In this document: positions 25,748 to 38,500 of the stretch, one piece after another
How the letters are laid out: each line of letters opens with the position of its first letter
How positions within the stretch are numbered: the stretch's first letter is position 1
From: Trichoplax sp. H2
Lineage: Eukaryota; Placozoa; Uniplacotomia; Trichoplacea
Length of the DNA: 64,000 nucleotides
Direction of reading: 5' to 3'
NCBI GenBank assembly: GCA_003344405.1
Contig: NOWV01000014.1
Coordinates: 248,001-312,000 of the forward strand
Program-made: the position numbers and the translations under genes
Notes under the pieces: generated by a model
Databases searched by the model: none
Told to the model about the DNA's origin: nothing
What the model saw: the letters and a program-made list of their open reading frames with translations, nothing else

Positions 25748-28700
25748 ATGGATTTGATAGGCGAGATTAAAATCAAGCAAGAAAAGATTGATGATTATGA
25801 ACTGGATAATAGGCAACCTTTATCCTATGACAGCAACAATTTACTAACGGAAGTAGTCCAAATTAGCGACGATGAGAGCGATATTATCAATTTAACGGCC
25901 ATGGGACGGCAAACCAATGCCGAGATAGTGGACAATATCTTAACAAATGAGGCTAATACGGCCTTGACAGATGCTTATACTGATCATAGTGCTTTAAAGC
26001 AAGACGAAGGGATACAAGATATCTGTTTAAATGAACCAACAAATCTTTCTATCCCGTCGCCCAATGGCGATATCAACCACTCAGGACAGCCTAGTACAAC
26101 GGATGATCCACAACAGTTAAACGCCAATATTCACAGGCCCGATAGGAATGGGGCAGTAAATGAGCAAAGTGCGATCGCTGAAAAACGCAAACATTCCAAT
26201 AGTAATGCGCAAGAAAATGAACAACCGGCAAAGAAAGCAATGGGTAAGAGCTTAATTTCTATCGCACAATATTATGCAGGAAAATTGAGCCACTCAATTC
26301 GTTTCCATCATTGAATTCTAGTCGCCTCACTATTTTACCTCTGCTTCTTATATTGACCATAAGAACACTTCCATTTTGTAGTCTGTCCTGCTGAACCCGT
26401 GATGATCACTTTGTTTGTTTGCATGTCTTGCAGTAATCGGCTAATTTTTCTTTCTTTATTTCCTACTGGTGGATCACCATGCCATGATTGCTTTCCCAAT
26501 ACATTATCTGGACTATCAATTGACTTTTCAAGGCGTTTATGGAGAGAAAATCAAGATTTCACAAATTAGCCATGCCCAGCCCATAGACACGAGCCCAAAT
26601 CATCAACATGAAGACATCAATACGATCGCCATTAAACTCCCTGAAAACAACCAGATGACTCAGGAAGTAAGGCTTGACAATTCTAGACGATATCCATCAT
26701 TTCTCATCGTTAGTAATCGATAAATATATTATCAATAGATGTAGTTGGCGATGACTAGTCAACGCTTTTTAGAATCTTACCTACAAACTACTGCTAATTG
26801 TTCACATACAGGATTGGCGTAGTAATAGAGAGATTTTAGAGTCTTCTCTACGACACCAATCTCCTAATCTACTGCACAGTATTGCTGGAAATTAAAATAG
26901 CATTACGTGAAATCGTATAAATTGCGACTTGCGTTCACTCGGCGCGTTAGCTAGGATGCAATTAGTGACTAATCATGTGGATGATAAATTTATTGAGCAT
27001 TAACTTATCGAAGATAGTAAAGAGTGATTTGGTAGATTCTCACTGCAATATCTATCTTTTGATACAATTTTATATAGCGCAATAAGAGTAGATGATCCAA
27101 GAGTCGTTTAATAGATATTTTACTTCATATCTCTCCTTAATGGTTAACTTTGACATAACTTTGCAAGCAAGTACGATTAGTAAAAGTCCCGTGTAGTGCC
27201 TATTTTATGCAGGGTTTTTAGGCCATTTAGTTGCTTGTTGTATTGATCAATATACTAGATGCAGAGTATTCCGTAAAAACTTGAAGATAGACATTTGCTC
27301 ATTCACCTTCAATACGTCGACTACACCTGCTAAACTTATTTTGGTAAAATAGGCCATCCTGTACTAGTATGATGTAAAAATTGAGCGCCCTATTATTATA
27401 TATATCTATGTTTACTGCAACTAAGGGTGTTTAAATCAAACACTATATGTAAGATAGACGATAGGAAGAATGATGTTTGTAAACTGCAGCATAGCTACTT
27501 TAAAACAAAACGTTACTAAACTGAATGCGCCTTTCATAAGCGTAAATGATAGAGCGGAGGACATATAAGAGTGCCTCGAAATGAAAACGAATAGCTAGGT
27601 GCAGCTACGTCGATAAATTGATCTTTACAGTACTTTTCTATTCATATCAGACAGAGTAATGTACTCGCAGTATAGCGTAGTTGAGATATTATTAAAAATA
27701 TATAAATACAATTCGATTAGGTATGGATTACCTACTTAATGTATAATATTATTAACGTTTCTATGAAATTGTTTATTCTAATAGTTCATCAGTTATTAAC
27801 GTACATCGTCACTCTATTTCTTAATTTTCCTATTTTAGCAAATTTCAAACTGCGTCTCTGAACATATCAATAAAATAAAAATGAAACTCCACCATGATTT
27901 TCAAGAAATGTACAAAATAAAGGTCGAAGAATTAAAAAATGAAACTGATGCTATTGAGCAACAGTGTATAACCTTTAGAGACCTCTTCTTAAAATTTGTG
28001 GATATTCATTGTAAAGAAAAGTCCGATCAACTATACCAATCCATTGTAAGTGTTATAAATCAACCTTGAATTACAATTTAGTATGAATGGAATTGATGGT
28101 ATACACTGAGCTATCATATTTGATTGATAGAGAAAGTTATCCGATGAAGCTGGTTTAGCTAAAAAATACGTTCCTGAAAATCGAAAATGTAACGTTGGTA
28201 TCCAAGTTGCTTTACCACGTGTATCTACTCAAAATAATGTTGTAATTCCTATGGATTCGGCCGCTGTATCGAATTCTAATGAACGAGTTAGAACAAACAC
28301 TATGAATAGCCAGAGCAAAGGAGAATCCATTAAAGTTTCGCTAGCTTCTCAAACTGCAAACCTGAGAACAACACAACCTGGGCCTATAAAACCCATTTTT
28401 ACTTCAACTAAGACTCATTCTAACAGTAATTTAACAAATGGAGTCAACAACAGCGTGAGAAGCCAAGTCGACCCTAAATCAGTTCGCTATCAACCCCTTT
28501 CATCGTTGAGAATCAATGATCTACGCCCAAGTGATCCGAGAATATCATCTAGTGATGATCGATCGTTCTTCTTTCCATTTCCTGAAAATATTTGCAAACA
28601 GAAGCTTGTAGAAATTTATACGCCTGAGCTAAAGTCGATAAAATCACAAGATCTAATAAAATTGATGTGGACCCTTCCCAAATGTAGCAATAATTATGAT

Positions 28701-28916
28701 GCAGTCATTGGCTATGACATCTATTTTATTGAGGACTACAGTGTCATGCAGTCTTCAAAGACCCGTTGGAAATTTGTAGACACCGTAGAGCCTTTACCCT
28801 TGCCGATGGTTTGCAATTTAACACCAGCAAGTGCAAGTACTTGCTATTTTACATTGAGAAGTAAATTGAAAAATAATTGCTATAGCCGGTTTAGTAACAT
28901 CTGTAAGGTTAGTTAA
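25748..28916 (+). CDS. ATF7IP: Activating transcription factor 7-interacting protein (ATF7IP/MCAF)
   Basis: In vertebrates ATF7IP is a nuclear cofactor that binds and stabilises the H3K9 methyltransferase SETDB1 and links it to MBD1 for heterochromatin silencing. Four exons, 25748-26243, 26533-26666, 27839-28045 and 28131-28916, close in phase to 540 aa. This is much shorter than the roughly 1270-aa human protein. The N terminus is acidic with a KIKQEKI motif and a basic KRKHSN/KKAM stretch (possible nuclear localisation signal). A coiled-coil segment follows (HINKIKMKLHHDFQEMYK, about residues 218-260). Then there is a polar linker, and the C terminus (last ~100 aa) is a fibronectin type III domain carrying PLPLPMVCNLTP, which matches human ALPLPMACTLTQ. 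That domain is the main basis for the call; the N-terminal half alone would be anonymous. The ATG is the first in an open frame after a G+C-rich leader. Confidence 0.88.
26667..27838. other. ATF7IP: ATF7IP intron 2
   Basis: A 1.17 kb intron. It is AT-rich with no convincing exon. A pair of loosely inverted blocks (gcctattttatgcaggg near 27198 and ggtaaaataggcc near 27343) may be a decayed element. A related cctattttatgcgggg occurs at 19637 in a CEP131 intron. Confidence 0.55.
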
Positions 28917-29719
28917 AAGACAAAGGAAAGAATATCGTTACATAAGAATGGTATAATCGGTCAATTTATAATGTAGTTGTTTTAACCTTAAGGCTGAAAT
29001 TGACAAACGTTGCTATCATAAAACTTTCTCCTTGCCATTGCTATACAGTACTGTATTTTAAACGTTGTTTAATTAACTCAATTTTATGCCATTCTACCAA
29101 TGATGTAAGTTTCGAAAGTAAATTGAGGTACCTTTATAATATCAACCGATAATTTCTAACGGTAGTTGCAATTGCTAACGTCGGCTATAGTATGTATGGG
29201 CTACTTGGACTTCAACTGTCAAATTATATTATTATCGCTTGTTTCAAATGTTGCTTCTGTTACGCCAGTAATAATTATTTATATCTATGTTATATAAGAT
29301 TGAGAGCAATGCTGCATTATTTATGTCATGTCATTTTTTGTAGGTATTTTACCTTATGACCGCTTTCTGACCTACGTTTTGAAATTGTGCAATACGTAGT
29401 TTACTCGTAGTTTATTAGCCAAATTGTGAATTTACGACTAGGTCGAGCATCTAGGTCAAAATGTCGTGTAATATTTCATTTCAAGTTTTCAATTTCCGTA
29501 GAAATAGATGGAAATAAAAATTTTCTGTAATGCTAATATAAGATTCTAGAATAATGTGGCAATACTTTTGAATGATTTTTATAAAATCCAAAGTAATTCT
29601 TTATTAACCAATAGCCCTAACTTGGTATCATAGTCAGAAAAATGGTGACAATACATCTGTAGCTGTGTAGATGCAACCCTTTAAAATCGTTCGAAAGGAA
29701 ACTTGTTACTTTATAAACA
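28917..29719. other. Convergent intergenic ATF7IP / DDX47
   Basis: About 800 bp between two convergent stop codons, so it contains both 3' UTRs. AT-rich. I see candidate AATAAA-type signals on either strand (for example tttatt near 29600 for the minus-strand gene) but cannot assign a cleavage site. No other feature was seen. Confidence 0.6.
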
Positions 29720-32700
29720 TTATTTCGAGCGCTTTTTAAATCTAGCTCCTTTTAGTTTGACTTTCTTCGCCAGTTGATATGTTGCAGCGCCTTCTTCTTC
29801 ATCATCTAGTGGCCTTCTCTTTTTATTCATAGTTTCCTGCAACTCCTGTATTGTAGAACGTTCAGTTAAATGATATCGAGGCGTTTGTTCAATAAGTTAA
29901 CTGGATTAATTACCATTTTAGCGTATCTTTGTGCTTCTGCAACGCGTTCCATTAGCAACATAACTTCTTCCTCAACTGTCGGATATTCCGGTAACTTTTT
30001 AGCAATTAGCTGTTCGATCCTTTGAAATAATTCTACATCATATCTGCATTGAACAGTGATACGAAAATTAAAATCGTGCTCAAGTATAAAAATAATTAAT
30101 TGTAATGTATCTTACTGCGTTACGAAAATAATTGATCTTCCAGATCTTCCAGCTCTAGCGGTTCTACCAACTCGATGAATATAATCCTGAAATGAAATAA
30201 AACACTTGGACGTTAAAACACAGTGCATATAGTTTCAACTAAGGGTTATATAACATTTTCCAGTTTTATGCACAGGTAACAGAAAAGTTAAATTTATGCG
30301 GTACTTATGAGCTTACCTTTGAGTGTGATGGGGCATCGAAATTAATTACAATATCTACATGTGGGATGTCTAATCCGCTATTATAGAAATGCACATATGT
30401 TAGTTTAATATGAATAAGCTTATGATTTATTTGCCAGTCTATTAACTAAAACAACATATACATTTAGAGTAAATAAAGAAACGAGTAGAAGATGACTAAT
30501 TAATTTTATATCTAATATGTAACGACTTGCATAGGTAGTATAGGCATCATAAAATGGTAGTTATTTATAAAAATGGCATACTTACCGACTTGCAACATCA
30601 GTTGCTACCAAGATAGAGCTCTCCTTTGACTTAAATTTATGTAAGGCCCCAAGTCTTTTGCTCTATTGTGCGCGTATAAATGAACCATAGTGTTTATAAT
30701 GTACATCCTACTTACTGACAGTGAATAACCTTTCAATACACTACCTGAGACATTTGACCATGTAAAGGGATTGCATTAAAGCCTAAATTGCGAAGCATGA
30801 GACCAATGCTATGGAGTTGAGAGATCAAAATACACGTATTACGTATTTGTGGATCATGGTTGCATGTAAATGTAATCCAACAATGTAAAATCGAGAATAT
30901 CGTTTGAATCGCTTCTCACCGCTGTGTGTTGATACAAGTGGCACAAAATACCATAAAAGAGTTTCCAGCCAATTCGTTTAGGATGCTAACCAGGTAACAG
31001 TCCTAAAAATTAATTGTACCATTTAATCCTCTAGAAAGGTGCATAATTCAAAAACTATTCAAAGATACGTGTTACACAGTATGTAATCAAACCTTGTATT
31101 TAGCCGGAACGAAGATATATGTTTGCTGTAACTTTTCTACCGTAGTGTATCTGTAAAATGAAATAGTTTCATGTTATTGTGTTACTAATTAATTAATATA
31201 AAGCGAAAATGCCTGCAATAGATAGATCCTACTTGGTTGAAACTTCTATCTTGACTGGATCTTGGACAGACGCTCTTTGTAATTTTTTTACCTAAGAAGT
31301 ATAATTGAGTTGCAATTTTTTTTCGATCTGTAATGGTGTACCAATGTACGGTATGTATGCTATAATTATTGATCTACCTTTTTGGTCATGGTAGCGGAAA
31401 ATAAATATGTTCTTCGTTCTTTAGGTAACACGCTCAATATTTTATCGACCTAGACAATTAAAAGTGGTGGTTATACGATACGTTAAAGTACTATGTGTAC
31501 GATAAAGCAACTTACTTCAGCTTCAAAGTCCATATTCAAAATACGATCTGCTTCATCCATCACCTATTTCAATAAAAATGTTTGCAGTTGATAACAATAC
31601 CGTAGCAAATACGGGTATGTAAAGAACAAAGGAGACTTTATAATCAAGTTATTTACATACTATAATATGAAGTAGATCTAGAAAAACTTGCTAATCGAAG
31701 CTATTCTAATGCACGATAGTTATGTTATAATTATGACTTACCAAATATTTCAATGGTCGTAAACTAAAGCCTTTGGTGTTGGCTAAGTGATCCGCTAGCC
31801 TACCGGGAGTTCCTAAAAATTGAAATGATAGTCATTCTACCGGTATCCTGTTTATTTTATAATTAAGCGTTAAAAAAACTTTACGATATTGTAAATTATT
31901 AAATTGACGAAGTACCGATAATGATATGTGGTTTTTTAGCTAGCATGATTGATTGTGTCATCATATCGATACCACCAATTATGACAGCTGACAGTGAGAG
32001 ATAACAGTAACATTGCAGTCAATAAGTTTTTCCTCGTCTGCTAATTAAAATTAAAAGAATTGCAATATTGGCCTTTACCACACTGGACTCCAATCGATGA
32101 GCCTAACGCTTCAATTTGTTCGCTTATCTGAAAAGCTAATTCTCTACAAGTTAAGCGAATAGCACCTTTCGTTAATGTATTACGTACAATATCTACATAC
32201 CATAATGACAGGAATACATTATGATACAATAGTGGAAAATGATCAAGGTTATAAGAGATTACCTTGTAGGAGTGAGAATTAAGGCAAATAAACGCTGAGG
32301 TTTGTCTAATAATGCTTGTAGAATGGGTAAGACAAAAGCGGCAGTTTTACCAGAGCCAGTCTCAGCTAAGCCAATGATGTCTTTACCTTGATGTCAAATT
32401 GATAAATAAATTATAATCTATGTCTAGGTGTTCATATACACTGTCTATATACCGGGATACCTGTTCATACTGGCATACTGTGTATCATTAGTCGACTGGA
32501 CCTATGTATCCATATTGAATTGAAATTGAAATCATCGGTAGTGCAAGCTAAACCTTCCTTGCAAATACTGTACGTTATACAGTCAGGTAAAATCAGATAT
32601 CCTTGATGAATTAACTCATCACAACAGTTATTAATCCATGAACTGTCATATGAGTTAACTTATCACAACAACCATCAATGCATGCAGATTATGCGCTGAC

Positions 32701-33705
32701 GTTTATCATTGATATCAGTATTTATTAAATGTAGTCTATCATCAGCAATTTGGCTGCAACTATTTGCACGAAATGAAGTTGAACCATCGCAATTACAAGA
32801 TTTCAACACCTCTTGTAAGACTGCATCATCACAACAGTCATCAGTCCATGCAGCCTGGGCGTCTTCACATATTGCATATATACGTATAAATAGGTCTAAA
32901 TATATCATTAGTCCTTTAGTAAACAGCATATGTACGTGTATATCTTGTAGATGTTGAATTCCAAGTTCAAAAGACTGGTAATGCAAGTTGAAAATATCTC
33001 TTGCAAACACGTCCAATCACACATGGATGAATGACTTTATGACAGCAGTTATCAATCCATGTCGACTAGGGATATCTAGATGCATTGTGTATACCGGTGT
33101 AACTATATCATCGCCATTTGGCATACGTATAAAATGTTTACAGTAAATTCAAGTTGAATTACCACAGTTGTTAAGCTTAACAACGGCTAAAATACCTCTT
33201 GGCAACATTGCATTGCACAATCTACTACACTACAGTGTTGTACAACGTCCATGCAAGCTTGCACAGTTTGTTCAAATTGTATGAAGATGATGCCTTGTTC
33301 TCTCTAATCGATCTATTCGATTCTATTCAAAGGTTAAAGTAATGGACTACAGAATGTACAGTAAGTGTTAACGTAACCATTGGCTTACCTGTTAACGCAA
33401 CTGGGATAGCTTCACATTGAATTTTAGTGGGTTGCTTCCATTGTAACCGATCGCATGCTTGACATAAAGGCTCCATTAATCCCTATCAATGAACAGCAAA
33501 AATATCGTTTAGGCAGCCTTGACACCAACACCATAGAATCTAGCTACGATGATGGCTTTGTCAAGCAGTTTCTTCGTTATTTATGATGCAGATGAGATAG
33601 GGCAAGATAGGAAAATCAATGCCTCATCCTATAACTTACAAGAGATTGAAAAGTAATCGGAGTTTCTTCCTCTACGTTTACGCGATCGCTTTCCATGCTT
33701 GCCAT
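29720..33705 (-). CDS. DDX47: DEAD-box RNA helicase DDX47 (Rrp3 family)
   Basis: ATP-dependent RNA helicase of the nucleolus, needed for pre-rRNA processing. Seventeen exons: 33640-33705, 33389-33482, 32263-32386, 32079-32143, 31916-31987, 31742-31812, 31516-31563, 31378-31449, 31233-31291, 31093-31150, 30920-31002, 30745-30808, 30586-30662, 30317-30377, 30116-30186, 29914-30043 and 29720-29836. Phases close to 443 aa (human 455). Motifs in order: Q motif ([13 protein letters not shown]), Walker [24 protein letters not shown] (VMDEADRI), SAT, then in the RecA2 lobe [35 protein letters not shown] and [11 protein letters not shown]. The C terminus is Lys/Arg-rich. Residue identity to DDX47 rather than DDX49 is clearest in [17 protein letters not shown] and KKPHIII. 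A second in-frame ATG lies three codons after the start. Divergent from PEF1. Confidence 0.97.
32387..33388. repeat. DDX47: DDX47 intron 2 with degenerate repeats
   Basis: A 1 kb intron in a gene whose other introns are mostly near 100 bp. A phrase like atcacaacagt(c/t)at(c/t)aatccatg recurs near 32617, 32658, 32826 and 33045. A second phrase (ataccgg...tatatcat) recurs near 32452 and 33091. This suggests about three decayed copies of a unit near 200 bp. The opposing open frames at 32675-33016 are by-products of this repeat. Confidence 0.65.
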
Positions 33706-35567
33706 GTTGCCTAGGTAGAGCTGACGAGCTAGCCAATACGCGTGCGCATTTTAACCTTGAATGCAGGCCTCCGTCCTAGACCTTGGATGGCTAGCAGTTG
33801 TAAAGCTTACCAATCCGATAACATACAGTACTCTATATACTACACTCATGTTTTAGCCATAAACCAATCTCCAACAAGGCTGTCTGTCCGAGGCAACGCC
33901 TAGCTGCACCCTGTCAAGAGGAAACCGGCTAGTTTTTTATTCTATAGTACTACAGTATGGATCTGATCAGGCTTACGGCGCAGTATAGAGTAGATAATAT
34001 GGCCACATATGCAATCACTTTTTGACGCCATTTTGTCGTCATTTTATAACACTATTTCTTGAAATCAGCATCCTATAGTAAGACCCATGGAGGGATCCAC
34101 ATGGCTGTTGTTGTCTAATATTACCCTTCTATTTATTGATAGAGGTCAAATACTCTGTTTTAACAATATCTATCCATCGAAATAGGTGGAGTACTTACTG
34201 TATTAGATGGAGTTTTCCAGTTGAAAAAGTATCATCATATTGCCATCATGGATAGGGCTCAGCTTTATCATGGTACTGATCTTTAAATATACAATCATGT
34301 TCATGATACAGTATATCGTAAGGCACTCCTTCCAACCTTGAATCCCTGAATTTACCATCTCTAAATTCATTCATCCCCTTGATTGTACTATATTTATAAG
34401 TACAGTATAGGTACTCTTATTTCGAGCTTTAGCAGGCTATGATGCATAGCAGTCGGGATTGGGGCTTTCGCTGTAGCAAGATACGTCGATGCCACAGCTA
34501 AAACCCGATCAGGCTATCATGCATAATTCATAGATAATCCCCAAAGATGCAGAATGCACAAAATAATTGAAAGAGCATCCTATACAGAGGAAGATACTAC
34601 TTTGATTTTTCATCATCAAGATTTGCATAACAGTTGTTTATTAGGTAGGCAACTTGCTTTGTTGAAAGCAACGCCCTATATTACCCTTTTCTTATTGGTA
34701 GTTATCCAATACTCTATTGAAGAACATCTATTTATGTCAATAAATGGACTACCGAGCCAATTTGCCTGATCAATAAAAGTAGACGTCGAGCTAACTAGCT
34801 AACCTGTGGAGCGATGGAGAGCTACGTTGACTGCAATCTAGTCCTCGATAGTATTACAGCTTGTAGCTAATTTTGGACATGTTTTCCTATCATAGACGTA
34901 TAAAAATCGATCTAATCTTGACAGTACTACACTGTACTGTTAATATCAAGCCAGCTATCAACTCAAAAAGAATAAATTAGTTGCTTACAGTGAATGAATT
35001 AATAATTATACAGTAAATACAGCAATTAATTATAATATCAATTTCCTCATCCATGATGATGTTGCGGACATGTTGGGTGGGGTAGGGAGAGGCGGGGCAG
35101 CTACGAGGGCTCAGTACAGTACAGGGACAGGTGCTGCCTCGCTCCCTTTTCCATACAGTTACCAGTAATGTAGAGGCTAGTACGAGGGACTACACTAAAA
35201 AAATAAGAAGGAGAAGACCAGGGTAGGTACAGTACACACACACGACCAATCCTCCTATACTGTACAGTATAGTGTAGAGTACTTACAAAAATCATGTCAT
35301 CCCACCCCGGGGTATTTATTTCCTACTGTAGCACTGTATTGTAGATCGTCTATAGTAGATACTGCTTTTAGCGATGATCTACAGTACATACCGTATTGGC
35401 TACAATGACTAGTCCATTGCCATCGGTGACATTAGCTATGTACGTACTATTTGCCTCACCTAGACGGTGGTCGCCGTGGTAATTCTAATTTCCCTCTGCC
35501 TCTTCCACCTTCGACATCTTGATTCTGCCTATAATTGCTACCGAAAACTATCTATTCTACAGCAGCA
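33706..35567. promoter_or_regulatory. Divergent intergenic region DDX47 / PEF1
   Basis: A 1.86 kb region between two head-to-head start codons. It contains TACAGTA/TACTGTA words, especially at 35.2-35.4 kb, and a short G-rich stretch at 35074-35100 (gtgggg, gaggcgggg). An 18-bp perfect palindrome lies at 35255-35272. A block around 34115-34150 (atattacccttctatttattg) resembles one near 34680-34715, so there may be an old duplication of about 560-580 bp. Promoter elements cannot be pinpointed. Confidence 0.5.
35255..35272. repeat. 18-bp perfect palindrome
   Basis: ctatactgtacagtatag reads identically on both strands. It is the cleanest example of the ACTGTACAGT word family that clusters in the divergent intergenic regions here, about 300 bp upstream of the PEF1 start codon. 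Confidence 0.9.
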
Positions 35568-38500
35568 ATGTCTTGGAATAATAATCCACGGCCATCAGCG
35601 TATCAAGTAAGTTAATATCTTAACGATAGAATGTGTCAGTAGAATTTTTATGGCCTGTTCTTATGTAAAATAAGACTTGGAACAAATCCGACAAGTTCAT
35701 TTTCCTGACTGCTTAACAGTCTAAAATAAAAGCAAGCAGATTCTTCTCATCCATTCGTTCGCATATCTACAATGCTAGACTGCAAGTATACACCAATTAT
35801 ACAATCATTCAGTTCACGAAGGTTAATCATCATACTATGCTCTACTAACTGATAACATCAGATTTTTCTACCATCTTTACTGTATACGTTTACTGTAGAC
35901 GAAGGAGTCGCATCTCCATCGATTTGGATAAATGTCAAGGAAATCGATTAGGGATGCAATGCTTCTAGCAGTTGATCATTGCTACAATAACATATAACTT
36001 GTATATTTTAGCTGTGGTCAGTTAGAGTAGATTTTACCAATTATTCAAATACACCTACTTCTTCACTTTATTCTAGTGTTCACTACAGTACTTGCCAGTT
36101 GCTAAAGACAGATTCATAATACATGCTATCTACGTGTCCAGATGATGGCTATATTAACAAATGGTAGGACTGTTACGATTGTAGATTGCTATCTGAACTC
36201 TATCGTTGGTCTGATCGATACTTCAGTTAAAGACTGAATTAATGTTCATTTTACATACATACTGTATGTTATTTGAGTTTATCCATTTCATCTCGGAATA
36301 CTCACAGACTTGATGTCCTTAGTTTGCCCATCTACGGCATGCTATTGAGTCAATCAATCACATCTCTACGTGCAGCGTTGATGATAAGACTTACTAAGTA
36401 TCTACCGCTTCGTTATTGTATACAAAACTCTCTTTCTTGAGAAGATCGCATGATCGGACGATATAGAATGGAAATGTAGCGATGCTGTTGCACTGATTTC
36501 GTAATTTTCAATGTTGATGTTGTCCAATAAATGACCTACAGATAACCGCACTAAACTAGACACAAATACAAATGTATGCTAATCTATTTCATCATTAGAA
36601 GAGATCCGTTATTCGTTTATAAAGGATACAGATTTCATCATTTGTTAATTTTATCATAGTTGGTCCTTGGCCTATTACCTCAAATTATTCATTGCTCTCA
36701 TTAGTTACTACAGTACTGAGTACAAATCCATTCCATAGCTAAATAGAGTAATAGAACTAGACAGAGATTGCAGTACACCTACACGGTAATTGTTCTATAT
36801 GCTAGAAAAATCATTAGCAAATTTGAATCCTAAAGTAGATACAATGGATTATACATGAATAGAATCGTATCGTAGTTAATAGCATACTCAATTTACACCT
36901 CTTAATAAAATGGACAAAAATATTTAAGAGTAGACTACATAGTCAATCTCAGTGTGATGGAGGGTTCGAAGAATTAGCGGCTGCGGACTTAGTAGCCATT
37001 CACAGAAAATATGCAAAGGATTTTAAGGATTTTAATAAAGGTGAATACTTTATTGTAGATAATAATGGAGGTACAAGGCGGTAGTTAACGGTAGATCAGC
37101 GTGTAAGCTGTCGTGAAGTAACGTGAGGAAGTACTACTACTACGAATAGTGCAACTGAACAAATCTGAGGCAGAAATCATCAGTATTTATAGTTTTAAAG
37201 AGAGAACACGTACAGAGAACAGTATTGTAGAATTAGATACATTATATACTATAAACTGGCTATATAATAGTAAATGATTGTAGAAAATAGCGAAGACTGT
37301 AGGTGCTATGAATAACTAAACATGACAAGCTATATTTGAGCATAGTTGAAATAGACTGTAGAGGTATCTATATTCGGAACATAACAAAATGTCTATATTT
37401 ACGAACAAGTCTAAAAACTACAGTGAAACTAAATACACTACACTCAGTAATCATCACGATAGTTTTGACAGTGAAAGGGACTTTGTGTTTTAGATATTTT
37501 AAACAACTTATTTTTTCTCCATCAATCGTAGCAAAATTATGGCCAGCAATATAATCCAGGTTATAACCAACAGCAACCAGGATATTCTCAACCGCAGCAG
37601 GGCTATGGGCAGCAACCTCAAGGTTATGGCCAACAATATCAAGGATATAATCAACCACAACAGGGATATGCTCAACAGCCGCAAGGTTATGCTCAACAAG
37701 CACATATGCATAATCAACAACAGCCGAATTACGGTCAACAAGCACCACCTCCGACTTACGGACAAACTCCAGGTGGGCAGTATCCCCCCACATCTAGTGT
37801 TGCTCAACCTCCACCGGGTGTTAAACCCCATGTATGGCAATGGTTCCAGGTAACTGACAAGAGAGTAATTGAATACAGTAATAGACAACATTTTCAACAC
37901 TTGTTATTATATATCAAGGAATGTTTCTCCTAAACGATTATTATATAAAATTGTATATAGACTGTGGACGTAAGTAAATCGGGCCACATTTCAGTGACGG
38001 AGCTAAGGCAAGCCTTAGTTAACAACAATTGGACAACTTTTAACGAAGAAACCTGCCGTCTTTTAATTGGAATGTTCGATAGTAACAAGTGAGTCTGCTA
38101 TGATTGCTCCAGCTTAAAAATTCTAAAATCATTTGCAAGGAAAAATGAATCTTAGTTTATGTAAAGACCTCACAACAACAGTTTATGTCGAATGTCTAAT
38201 AGACGCGTAGTTAATTCAATGATTAAAATGATATTACCATAATTCAGGAATGGTACCATTGATGTTCATGAATTTGAATCGTTACTGGAATATGTCAAGC
38301 AATGGCAAAATTGTTTTAATCAGTAAGTAAACAATGCGACGCGGCGCTGAGGATTACATCACTAAAATGGACTATTCTTCTTTTATTCCTTATTTTGAAT
38401 ACGTGATGTTAATATTGATTCTTGATTGTAGATTCGACAAAGACAGATCCGGAAATATTGATGCTAATGAACTACAGCAAGCATTTAACACATTTGGTTA

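Noticed and set aside
32675-33016. 113-codon minus-strand frame with a mirror 82-codon plus frame
   Set aside because: Wholly inside DDX47 intron 2 and built from degenerate repeat copies.
37368-37900. 130-141-codon minus-strand frames opposite PEF1 exon 2
   Set aside because: Antisense shadows of the Gln/Gly/Tyr repeat exon, whose codon pattern suppresses stops on the other strand.
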